Below, piece after piece: positions 54,101-62,424 of a stretch of DNA of 64,000 nucleotides. The stretch lies in the NCBI GenBank assembly GCA_903772945.1, contig CAICTM010000393.1, positions 1-64,000 of the forward strand, in the 5' to 3' direction. This DNA is from Seminavis robusta (taxonomy: Eukaryota > Bacillariophyta > Bacillariophyceae > Naviculales > Naviculaceae). Made by a program: the position numbers and the translations under genes. Within the stretch, counting starts at the first letter, position 1. Each line of letters begins with the position of its first letter. The notes below the pieces were generated by a model. That model made no database searches. It saw only the letters and a list, made by a program, of their open reading frames with translations, and was not told the DNA's origin.

Positions 54101-54519
54101 TCTTGAGAGTGCAACCAATCAAAGAACCTGACGGAAACTTGCCTGCTCTGCTTCAAAATCTGCTTCCCATCGTACTCTTCAGCTTCTTCTTCTTCCTCCT
54201 CTTCTCCTTCCTCCTCCTCTGAAACGCTGATTAGTTGAGCTTCCATTAGTTTGTCTTGATATGTCGACTGGTGCAAACGTTGCACATAGTCTTGGGCCTG
54301 CTCCTCTTCCACCTCGCGATGAAGAACAATGGTTCCATGGATGCAAGCAGTGTCGTCGCTCCCTTTTGCGAGTGGAATATCCTGGATTTCTCTGCTTTCC
54401 GTAGAAAGAGCCTCTCGAAGGTGCTGTCGGAGTCCTTCTAGCGACACCTCAGCGCCATCACTGATGGAGATTGCAATGGCAAAGCCACTTCTGCCGCTGC
54501 TACCTGGTTCTGTTGTCAT
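51124..54519 (-). CDS. MOV10/SDE3-type SF1 RNA helicase (two exons)
   Basis: Exons are 54519-51657 and 51521-51124 (1086 aa). Helicase motifs are I GPPGTGKTT (about 628), II VDEAGHATEP (about 748), III GDPMQLGPVV, IV-like SNYRSHPDI, V GSVETFQGQE and VI NVAVTRAKALLVVIG. These, with LNEKQKQAVQQIV before motif I, place it in the Upf1-like group. The N-terminal beta-rich region (IELKQVTLGGSHKKLFQV ... CRAKSSGALRANVTFLFE) and the FHAIDGENMREGNSPSWFN block fit MOV10/SDE3, helicases linked to RNA silencing and retroelement control. The 135-nt intron lies inside KVG/SVETFQGQE (motif V). It is stop-free and a multiple of three, so retention would insert 45 residues in motif V. The C-terminus is acidic. 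Start: first ATG. Confidence 0.85.
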   Translation of the reverse strand: MTTEPGSSGRSGFAIAISISDGAEVSLEGLRQHLREALSTESREIQDIPLAKGSDDTACIHGTIVLHREVEEEQAQDYVQRLHQSTYQDKLMEAQLISVSEEEEGEEEEEEEAEEYDGKQILKQSRQVSVRFFDWLHSQDFGDNEAVDLRAIERDAVHHLFVAFAQKHLPSLAELQQIRLEALVMTALRNQSLLRTKKYGGGVIMCSFAMADKVTFAPLQERKSAREKALDMRRESMTNKGGVIVEEEFTTIPEGPVLPIHQDVTVSITMEQSTERPIELKQVTLGGSHKKLFQVVTQTPIVLTSDSKTTFQLSCRAKSSGALRANVTFLFENHDGKQFAVLRSVLLRSGDSKMYELLKPTTPYVKKNKKQKKRQSEDLHTEKEKVLDPPRTRDGGHFSYKGLKSFKVPVDVRELVEKNEIESALVPPTYATTSYASSAKELKKTYSTFWQSLLWTSELQAYEDIKLFDIEKAKLEKQGGLFKLYVSGLAEGRPSVLRGDVVLCSWNRKLYRGRVVAVELLDVLMEFHKSFHRSFNVSVDRVDLVRFTFGRTAFRTSHTGALFAPQRMGPDMLMPQLSHAHWIRSNQERRDHRYCPDSFRWTKPLNEKQKQAVQQIVKGSLRPMPSIIFGPPGTGKTTTMVETVYQLANLHTYDRTRQNGKLKILLVAPSNDATDLLVEKLSPFFPPSELIRVLAYTRSIDQVPTVVRPYCHEGSVTDVQIVVTTLSMAARLWCTGNDMKRGHFDVLCVDEAGHATEPEVIAVAATIMNWRGKNPGQLVLAGDPMQLGPVVSSQVCEKFGMQQSFMERLVKTSPAYALNEKDEYPQDLVTLLVSNYRSHPDILKLPNEMFYRNQLIPCGDRLSTHSMVKWEYLAKKGFPVMFHAIDGENMREGNSPSWFNPQEAEQVVEYVKKLVKESKPPIREEDIGIITPYARQVQKIRLALQQSKVGDVKVGECYMYNKCCWKEDLHLGRELTIATSLSNYLSVHQSSIYNCIYIIGSVETFQGQERRVIIISTVRSEQDLLLHDLKYNLGFVSNEKRFNVAVTRAKALLVVIGNPRVLQTDEEHWLPLLRFCRDNGSWMGDEWDEDATDSDEDGFDVVTNSDAEEPTGAEWEVVPDNEACGYINREE

Positions 54520-55052
54520 GGCAAGAAAATAATGGCAAAAGAGTTGGCTGGATAAAAAATGGCTCTTTGGATCTATGGAAGGTTGAGGTTAATCTACCAA
54601 ATGTTTCCACGATCCGCACCCTTTGCGGCGTGCGGTGGAAGAGGAAGACGACAATAGCACGTTTCTCATGCAGGCAAATTTTGTAATTGATTCAGATGAC
54701 AATGACACGGGCAAGAGAAAACAGCCCGACATGGACATTGCCGTCAAAATTCATTGAACCAAAGAGGGCCCGAAGGAGGCAGATGGGAGATTTTTGATGG
54801 AGGATACGAGTGGACTTTGTAACGGTTTGCAGGAATTTGCTTGTTTCATGATGCTGTCTCTCTATGACCCGTGGTGAAGCGGAACTACAATAGAAGAGTT
54901 GGGCACTCGCTCTGGTGAAGTTTTCATTACCGGTAGAACAATAAGTGGTTTGCCAGACGAGTGTCTGCTCTGCTACTGGGATCAAAAGATCATTTGGCTA
55001 TCAATGGCTTCTACTAGCAGGATTTCATGCATTCGTTTCACCGTTCCGCTGT
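54520..55052. other. Spacer between helicase and acyl-CoA synthetase genes
   Basis: Both genes run leftward, so the stretch holds the helicase promoter and the synthetase 3' end. No coding sequence was recognised. Confidence 0.55.
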
Positions 55053-57359
55053 CTAACTTGAAATGGTCACCCCGTTTCGTTTGTACATCTCATTCAGCTC
55101 CTTGTCGTGAATGTCATAGATCTTCTTACGATCCAGCTTCATGCTTGCTGTCAGTCCATTTCCAGGCATCCAAATAACATCAGTAATCAAGGCGCAGTCT
55201 TTGATACGCAGTTCCAGCTTTCCAAGTCCCGCTTCTTTACCGCCTGCAACGAACGATCTGACAACCTCCTTGCGCACCTCTGGCTTGTCTGGGAGCTCGT
55301 TGACAGAGTCAAATTTGATGCCAGATTCCGTGGCCCATTTTTCCAGCGCTTGGTTGTCTGTACACGCAATGGCCAATGGTCCATCTAGGTCACCGTTTGC
55401 AATAACACACAAGTTGGTCACGTAGGGAGAGGTTGCAAAGGCAGTTTCCATGGCCTCAACAGCCACATACTCGCCACCCTTGAGTTTGACCAAGTTCTTC
55501 TTGCGATCCACAATTTGAATCGCACCATCCGCGGTGAATTGTCCAATGTCGCCCGTGTGGAAAAAGCCATCGGCATCATAGTCCTCCGCTGTCTTTTCCT
55601 TGTTTTTGTAGTATCCCGCCGTGATGGAAGGACCTCGAAAGCAGATTTCGCCACGTCCAATGACAGCTTCTCCTTTTGCACCCTTTGTGTCCGTGTGCAA
55701 GTAGGGAAGTCCGCCACTGTCCTTGAATTCAGGCTCGCTCTGCAGAATGATTTCGACGCATGGCATGGGGGGCCCCACAATTCCGGATCGTTGATCGCTG
55801 GTGGCCTGAAAGCAACCGCCAGCGCAAGTTTCCGTCAAGGCATACCCTTGAATGATGGGGCAGTTGAACACAGCACGGCAAAATAGCTGTAGACTTGCGG
55901 ACATGGGACCGCCTCCCGTGACTCCAAACTCGATGCGATCTCGACCGAACACTTTCGTACTGATCACTCCGAAGAACTTGTTGGATACAGGCGTGTCCAT
56001 GTCCTTTTTGAGCATATCCATCTTCCAAGCCAATAGAACATCAAACACAGTCTTGAGCGCCGCGGGAGCCTTGTCCATTTGCTTTTGCAATCCACCTTGA
56101 AGTAGCTCCCAAACCTTGGGCACACCTACAAAGATTGTGGGGCTAAACAGTGGCATGGTTTTGGCGATTTGTCGAGCATCCGTGTAACAAAGGGTGGCCC
56201 CCATAGTAAGCAGAATGGTTTCCACTTGGAGGGCTAAAATGTGCGCCAGTGGAAGATAGGATACAAAGGTTTCCTGTGATTCTCGAACATGAACGTTGGT
56301 GACCATTCCTGCAAGTCCTGCCACCAAGTTGGAATGTTTCATGACAACTCCCTTGGGCTTTCCGGTGGAACCAGATGTGTACATGATCACGGCGATATCG
56401 GAGGGCTGTTGATCCAAATATTACGTAAGATTTCAAACAGTGTTAGCACTGGGGATCACAACGAGACACATTGATGTATGATGCTGCACAATATTTTGTC
56501 GTACCTTGGGTGGAGTTGCCTCGTATTCGCTGGTCTTGCCCTTCTCGATGACATCCAAATAAGACACAATTTGCACTTTCCCATTATCATCTTCAGGCGG
56601 ACTCCAAATTTTGGCATCCTTGGGCATCTCATGAGTTGATGCAATAATGGTAGTCAGAGTGGGCATGCTGTCGGCTACCTTGTAGAAACTCTCGACTTGC
56701 TTCCAGTTGACAAAAAGCGTCGAGGCTTGAGTCTCATTAACGGCACCGACAACGGCATCATGTCCCAAGGTGGCATAGCAGGTGGCAACCACCATACTTT
56801 GTGCCATGGCTCCCTGCATTGCTGTGGTCCATTCTTTGCAGGTATCTTCAAAGATAACCAAAGAAAACTTGCCCGTGGCCTTTTCGAACTCTTCTTGATT
56901 GCTATGTGGTGGCTGTGGTTCCATTCCAATTTCACGCAATCCTTTTCCAAAATTCGTTAGGTTTTCTCCAAGTTGCTTGTAGGTGACTTGCACCATGGTA
57001 TCCGGGTCGTCATAATTGAAGATTTTGGAAGGGAATCGATCGGTTTCCTTGAGTTTTTTCATTCCCAAGAATTGAAAGTGCTTCATGGCCACGCGATCCC
57101 CGTTCTTTTTGACACCCATTTGGATCATTTCGTATACGGTAGTGTTGCCCATGAGGATCGAAATGAACTCATTGGGAGAAGCGGGATTCCGACGCGGGGC
57201 CCCATGAGTCTCTGTAGCATCACCTACGGCCACGGACTTTTTCTCGCTCAAATCTTGTTTGGGCGGCGTCAAGATCAGCGACAAAATGTAGTCCAGAACG
57301 AAAATCGGAAAAAACAATACCAGCACCCATTTGTCAATATCCTCTAGTTTCTTGGGCAT
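55053..57359 (-). CDS. Long-chain acyl-CoA synthetase (ACSL type, two exons)
   Basis: Exons are 57359-56505 and 56405-55053 (735 aa); the 99-nt intron is in phase 0 and has a CTAAC branch-like site. The enzyme activates fatty acids with ATP and CoA. A membrane anchor lies at about 11-31 (WVLVLFFPIFVLDYILSLIL). The AMP-binding signature is YTSGSTGKPKG (294-304), followed by SYLPLAHILA, GYALTETCAG and the hinge FFHTGDIGQFTADGAIQIVDR (given as FFHTGDIG then DGAIQIVDRKKNLVKL). The length and the gap between the N-domain (VTYKQLGENL) and the AMP box match eukaryotic ACSL rather than bacterial FadD. No C-terminal peroxisome signal (it ends TISS), so ER, plastid envelope or lipid-droplet membrane is likely. 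Divergent from the KOW gene at 57891. Confidence 0.92.
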
Positions 57360-57890
57360 GGTGCTGCTGCTTCTTGCTTGCTGTCTTGCTGTCTTGCTTT
57401 CTAGCTTTCTAGCTTTCTTGGTTAAGATTAGTTGGGGGTTGCGTTTCTGATCAGATAGATTTGTTTTTATGGACCTCTCGTAAAGTTAGTTTGGGATCTT
57501 GTGCCTTCGTCAAAATCACTATGGAAAGTTATTGTTGCTGTGCAAGTCCCACCTTCCTTCGGAACTCGATTGAAACCGGCATTACGGTAACTGAGAAAGA
57601 TACTAGTACCTCCGAACTCCAAAGACGAAGATCTTTGCCAGCAAATCTTGTGACTGATTACGACCAGCCAAATCCAGAACTTGGTCAGCATAATAATACA
57701 TGCAGCTGTGACAGCTGCCAGCTACCGAAAGCGGGAGAAGTAGTTTTTCACTAAGGTTAGAGCCTTCAAACTTGGAACTTCCAAACTTGCTTCCAGGTTT
57801 CCTTCAGCGCATCCCATTGCTCTTGGATCGTACCACCCTCACAATACTCCAAGCAAACCAACCGCAACATAACTTTCAACATCAACAACC
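57360..57890. promoter_or_regulatory. Divergent promoter region between acyl-CoA synthetase and KOW protein genes
   Basis: These 531 bp separate two divergent start codons. The left part has pyrimidine-rich CTTGCTGTC/CTTTCTAG repeats just upstream of the synthetase. The right part ends in an A/C-rich leader (about 57840-57890). No core promoter element can be named with confidence. A 97-codon open frame in the middle (57461-57754) has no homology that I recognise. Confidence 0.5.
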
Positions 57891-58955
57891 ATGTCCACCG
57901 TGTCTTTTTTCCGGGGAGATTCCATCAAGGTGATTGGCGGTGACTTGATGGGCTTGAATGGTGAGGTTCTCTCTCAAGACGACAAACACAGTGTCACCAT
58001 CAGGGTCCAAATCGAGGGCGAGCAACATCAAGTGACGGTCTTGTCAAGTCAAGTGCAAAAACACATTCCTGTTTATGCTCATGTGAAGGTCTTCGAGGGA
58101 CGCTATACCGATGAGACTGGAACCGTCGTGGCCATCCCAGAAGACGACATGGCGGTGGTCGTCACAGACCAGCACCACAAGGAGATCACCGTTAGAATCT
58201 CGCAGCTTTGTCAATCGACGGATACTTCGTCCGGGGAGCAAGACTCGCTCCAGGGATACCACCTTTATGATCTCGTGGCCACGAACCAGGAAGTGGGTAT
58301 TGTCGTTCGAGTGGGCGCAAACGATCTATCCTTCATGAATCAACACGGCACCGCGCGCAAAGTCCGACCTCAAGAATTGCGGGGAAAGCGCAATCTACGC
58401 TCCCAACGAACCACATACTTTGACCGCCGTGGGGCGACCATGCGTCAAGGCAGCATGGTGGCGGTAGCGGCAGGTCCTCAACGCAAAGGACAATCAGGAA
58501 CTATTCGACGTCTCTACAAGTCCCATGTCTTTCTCTTCTCACCAACACAGGTGGAGAACTCGGGTATTTTTGTGGTTCCCAGCAGGAGCTGTGCCCTCGT
58601 TGGATCATCCAACACTTCCATCCAATCAGCCAAGGGATGGCCACGATACCGTCAAAAGTGGGGTCAGCCGCAAGGACTGGTAGGGAAAACGGTCCGCATC
58701 CGCAGCGGGCAATGGAAAGGATACCAAGGCACCGTATCCCAGACCACCGCCAACCACGTCCTTGTTCAGCTGGATTCAAGACCCAAAAAGGTGCGCTTGC
58801 TCCGAGAAAAGGTGCATGTGGTGATGGTGGCGGCGCCGTCTGGGTCCGTCAACACGCGCTCCCACCCAGACGATTTGATTTCGGGGATGGTGGTGGGAGA
58901 TGTTCCTCCTGGGTTTCTGCACGAGCGGACAGTCAGCTCCTACCGGTACCGGTAG
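57891..58955 (+). CDS. KOW-repeat protein, SPT5-like but lacking the NGN domain
   Basis: This 354-aa intronless protein aligns by eye with the KOW2-KOW5 part of transcription factor SPT5. FFRGDSIKVIGGDLMGLNG and VYAHVKVFEGRYTDETGTVV are the first two KOW motifs. MRQGSMVAVAAGPQRKGQSG, then VFLFSPTQVENSGIFVV, is the KOW4-type motif with the SPT5-typical FLF...ENxGIFVV block. LVGKTVRIRSGQWKGYQGTV is KOW5. Full SPT5 is about 1000 aa with an acidic N-terminus, an NGN domain that binds SPT4 and the polymerase clamp, and a C-terminal repeat region. All three are missing here, and the frame has no sign of them upstream. It could be a specialised paralogue. Start: first ATG, preceded by an A/C-rich leader. 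Confidence 0.78.
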   Translation: MSTVSFFRGDSIKVIGGDLMGLNGEVLSQDDKHSVTIRVQIEGEQHQVTVLSSQVQKHIPVYAHVKVFEGRYTDETGTVVAIPEDDMAVVVTDQHHKEITVRISQLCQSTDTSSGEQDSLQGYHLYDLVATNQEVGIVVRVGANDLSFMNQHGTARKVRPQELRGKRNLRSQRTTYFDRRGATMRQGSMVAVAAGPQRKGQSGTIRRLYKSHVFLFSPTQVENSGIFVVPSRSCALVGSSNTSIQSAKGWPRYRQKWGQPQGLVGKTVRIRSGQWKGYQGTVSQTTANHVLVQLDSRPKKVRLLREKVHVVMVAAPSGSVNTRSHPDDLISGMVVGDVPPGFLHERTVSSYRYR

Positions 58956-59774
58956 ATGTGAAACAAACCAACACAAGCCGCGAGGCCAGGGCCTGCACCC
59001 CCAGTGATGCAAACAGAGACAACCACATGCCGTGTCGCTGAAGACAAGTAGGAAACCTTTCTAAGCTTTACATAATTTATTTAGAAAGAACGAATTCTGC
59101 GCACATCCCACATCCCACATACATACACGTGCGTTTTGATCCCCACACCAACCGGTCGATCGTGGATCTGGCACGAAGCATCCTGCTATGCATACCGGTA
59201 CTAGCTGTCCAGGCACCATGAAGAAATCTGGCTATGGCATAGCCTGCCCCTCGTTGAGGGCTCCTTGTTGAGTGACATCACGGGAAGGAACAGCGGCGCG
59301 CACCGGTAGTTGATGCATTCGATTGCTTGGGAAGGAGGTGTGTCTCCCCATACTTACTTTCATATCGATTGTAAGTGCCCTGTGGCGCGTGGAAGCGTAT
59401 AGTTGCAGCTGCTGTCTGCGGAGGATTGTACCGTAAGCTCCACTGGATCCGAACTACTGATCTCAAAAAGCTGAAGTTCAGTTGTTTTGGCATGTGCCTT
59501 GATCCAACATTTCCTTGCTTCCCACGGAGACGGAGGAGCTCTTGCGGAGCCTTCACCTTGATCAGCAAGTTATGCTCTGCTGTTTCCACATCTTTCGCAG
59601 GACTAGTGCGGGTCTCCGAATCATTCCAAGAAGATCTGGAACGCATGAAGTGCGTTAAATATAATCGCTCAAACATCTCTAAGATGAGCTGCATTGGACC
59701 TTAGTGGAGTATCCACTTTTCTGCAGAAGCCCTGCTGGATAACAGTGGAACTCGCTCAAGAACATAGAATCACC
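58956..59774. other. Intergenic spacer
   Basis: About 0.8 kb without a recognised gene. Two overlapping open frames on opposite strands at 59278-59704 look like chance. ACCGGTA motifs occur at about 58942, 59150, 59196 and 59300. Confidence 0.5.
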
Positions 59775-60197
59775 ATGATGAGGCCAGGATTTTTCGTTTC
59801 TTTGTTCATGTTTGCTGCTGTGACAGCTGGGAGTTTCCTTTTCTTGGGGGGATCATCATCGAACCTAACTCCCTCCCTCCGTCGTCGGTCCCAAGAAACT
59901 GGTGAAGAAGAACAACTGCAAGGAGCAGCCCTTCACTTTCGGGATGTGAATTCCCTATCACCGTCGCTCGCTTCCTATCTTATCTTTACTGTCTTTGACT
60001 CGGACGAAGAGAAGCAAATCAAGAGAGAACGCTTTCAGCAGATGGTGAGATATCATACCCCAATGACACCCTGCTTGCACAAAAGTTTCTACGGCATGAT
60101 CGGGTTCTTCAATCCTTCCTTGACCAAGGGCATGTCGGACGAAGAAAAGGCGCAAATGGTAATGTTTTATCCGGATCCTCAAGGAGGAGGGAATTAA
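59775..60197 (+). CDS. Small secreted or membrane-anchored hypothetical protein
   Basis: The frame gives 140 aa from the ATG-ATG pair at 59775. Residues 5-25 (FFVSLFMFAAVTAGSFLFLGG) form a signal peptide or anchor. The rest is charged: DSDEEKQIKRERFQQMVRYH, then a segment with PCLHKSFYGMIGFF. I do not recognise a family. Right after its stop, another frame runs on without a stop for about 50 codons (60200-60351: MGRDALFRRQLSRLFLYQ, then NIPVARLMEFLKGW). The true protein may therefore be longer, with a one-base shift near 60190 by mutation or sequence error. Confidence in expression is low to moderate. Confidence 0.45.
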   Translation: MMRPGFFVSLFMFAAVTAGSFLFLGGSSSNLTPSLRRRSQETGEEEQLQGAALHFRDVNSLSPSLASYLIFTVFDSDEEKQIKRERFQQMVRYHTPMTPCLHKSFYGMIGFFNPSLTKGMSDEEKAQMVMFYPDPQGGGN

Positions 60198-60351
60198 TTA
60201 CATGGGTCGCGATGCGCTTTTTCGGAGGCAACTATCCCGGTTGTTTCTCTACCAAGCCAAGTCCAAGAATATCCCAGTTGCTCGCCTGATGGAGTTTCTC
60301 AAGGGTTGGAGAGCGAGCAGTTACATGTTGGATTCAAGGCTGAGATTATGA

Positions 60352-60881
60352 TAACCCAATAAATAGGGAGGGTGGCCTAAGCAAAGACCTTGCACTTGTA
60401 TTTGCTTTTCTAGCTACTAGTCAACTACCGGTAGTAGTCAAAAGATCCATACCCTTTGTTGTACTTTTGGCAGACCTTTCTACTCGCGGCCCATCTGGTT
60501 GATTGACCCAACCAGTTGACTGGGTGATTTCTTGAGCGGAATCTTGCAAAGATGGGGTAAATGAATGGGGTAAATTTGTGGTTTTACTGTGGAAAGCTAC
60601 GCAAGTTGACTGGTCAACTGGTTGGGCCGCGAGTAGCTTTCGTCTTCTTGCTCGCCTCAAAGATCAACGAAAGCGATGACAACGGCAATTCCGCATCTCT
60701 AAAATGCGATCTGGAAGTGATAAGCTCCAGGCTCGCTTCGAACGGGTGTAAACTGAAAGTTCGGGAAGATGCGATCTTTCCTGGCCACAAACCTCTCAAA
60801 AAAGGTTCGCCGTGCACAGACCACAGAAATCTGTAAACCAACAAAAGGAGCCATAAAAGAAAGCCAAAAAGTCCAACCAAA
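60352..60881. other. Spacer upstream of the DapB gene
   Basis: Promoter-side spacer. The phrase CAACCAGTTGACTGG and its inverted partner CAGTCAACTGGTTGG (about 60508 and 60606) form a roughly 100-bp-spaced inverted repeat, along with GCGGCCCA/TGGGCCGC. The last 40 bases before 60882 are A/C-rich leader. Confidence 0.55.
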
Positions 60882-61874
60882 ATGATTTTTCGAAACTCCT
60901 TCTTTGCCCTATGGGCACTGGCTGCTCTGCATGTGTCGAATGGCTTCACTCCAGCGACCCAGAAGTCTCAAGGAAGATTATCAGCTCTTTTCATGGCCGA
61001 TGGCAACAGTGATGCCACAATCATGGTCAATGGAATGCCAGGTCCCATGGCAACTGCTGCAGCAGAAGCTTGTCTTCGCAAAGGTCTCAAGTTGTCTCCT
61101 GTTGCCATGACAGGGCCAGAAATTGAGCCCTGTACCATCACTGTCAGTGATATGGTCAGCGGCAAATCGGCCAATGTCCGATTGATCCCCTCTACAGAAA
61201 CCGACGAATTAGCGGCTGCCATTGCTGGCGCCAAAGAAGGAGCAGGAGAAAAGAACTTGTTGGCCATTGACTACACTCATCCTTCTGCAGTAAATGCAAA
61301 TGCACTTTTTTATATTGACAATCAACTACCATTTGTCATGGGAACCACTGGTGGCGATCGTGACAAGCTCATGGCCGATGTCACAGCAGCCAAGCATTTT
61401 GCCGTTATTGCTCCCAATATGGGCAAACAAATTGTTGCCATGCAAGCAGCTTTGGAGGATTTGGCATCCAAGTACCCATCTGCCTTTGCAGGATACACAC
61501 TCCAAGTGACAGAGTCCCATCAAAAGACAAAGGCCGACACCTCTGGCACTGCAAAGGCAGTGATTGACTCTCTCAAAGAACTCAGTGATGATGGTTTCAC
61601 CTATGATGATATTAACATGATTCGGGGTGACGAGGAAGCCATGGAATTTGGTGTCCCCGAAGAGGGATTGAAAGGACACGCCTTTCACACTTACACACTC
61701 ACCAGTGCGGATGGTTCCGTACAATTTGGACTGCAACACAATGTTGTCGGTAGAACAGTCTATGCAGAAGGGACAGCTGATGCTGTAAAATTCTTGTCCA
61801 AGAAATTGAAAACAGAATCTGAGGGAAAAGTATACTCAATGATCAATGTTTTGGAGGCAGGTGCTCTGGATTAG
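60882..61874 (+). CDS. dapB: 4-hydroxy-tetrahydrodipicolinate reductase, plastid-targeted
   Basis: This 330-aa enzyme of the diaminopimelate route to lysine reduces the dipicolinate intermediate with NAD(P)H. The presequence has a hydrophobic signal peptide (FFALWALAALHVSNG, 7-21), then Phe22 and a Ser/Thr/Lys-rich stretch. This is a diatom bipartite plastid signal in which the site VSNG-FTP plays the ASA-FAP role. The mature protein starts near ATIMVNGMPGPMA, a plant-type nucleotide loop. The active-site block is TESHQKTKADTSGTAKA (about 210-226), the plant-type variant of the bacterial HHxxKxDxPSGTA. MGTTGGDRDKL and AVIAPNMGKQIV complete the family pattern. The length fits plant-type DapB plus a presequence of about 40 residues. 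Intronless; start is the first ATG. Confidence 0.9.
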   Translation: MIFRNSFFALWALAALHVSNGFTPATQKSQGRLSALFMADGNSDATIMVNGMPGPMATAAAEACLRKGLKLSPVAMTGPEIEPCTITVSDMVSGKSANVRLIPSTETDELAAAIAGAKEGAGEKNLLAIDYTHPSAVNANALFYIDNQLPFVMGTTGGDRDKLMADVTAAKHFAVIAPNMGKQIVAMQAALEDLASKYPSAFAGYTLQVTESHQKTKADTSGTAKAVIDSLKELSDDGFTYDDINMIRGDEEAMEFGVPEEGLKGHAFHTYTLTSADGSVQFGLQHNVVGRTVYAEGTADAVKFLSKKLKTESEGKVYSMINVLEAGALD

Positions 61875-62424
61875 TTACATTTCTAAAAATAATGATGATA
61901 GAAGGTCACGAAACACATGACAGATTTGCTCAGCGCGAATTTCAGCTTCTGGCTAGGTACCGTGAGTGATCTTGTAGTGGCGCCATCTCCAATGAGCCTT
62001 GAAGATGGCACAGGTAGGATTCGATGCCTTTTTGCGGACGATCCCTCGCCAGAGGAAGTAAACGAGCGGATTCTACGATGCCAAAACTGCCACGGCAAAA
62101 TTACGGTATTGCTCGTGCGCCTATGTACGTGGTCTATGGTGTGCCCAGTACTACGAAGTAAGAAGGAACAACGTGAAAAGGTACCTACGGTAGGAGCTCA
62201 CCCCTTTTCCGCATGCAATATAAATATTGTTGATTGATTGAAGCATCCACAGGCAGACGCCCTCTATCAAGAAAAGTAAGGAATCCCGAATATCACACAA
62301 AAAGTAACCCGACCACATGTGACCCGCCGCACTGAACCATGCTTGTGAAACGAGAAGAAATGCTACTGCGCCTGACTCGAGTCAGACAAATAGCACGGCA
62401 TCTCATCCAACCAAATCATGGAGC
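61875..62424. other. Intergenic region, one doubtful small ORF
   Basis: A 106-codon frame on the plus strand (61917-62237) begins with ATG and includes CQNCHGKI, but has no family that I recognise and stops within the spacer. I do not call it. The stretch should hold the polyadenylation regions of two convergent genes. Confidence 0.45.

Noticed and set aside
57461-57754. 97-codon plus-strand frame in the divergent promoter region
   Set aside because: Considered as a missing 5' exon (NGN domain) of the SPT5-like gene, but it shows no NGN motif or suitable splice pair.
61917-62237. 106-codon frame with a CQNCHGK motif
   Set aside because: One CxxC-like pair alone is weak; no second pair, no homologue recognised and a competing frame on the other strand.
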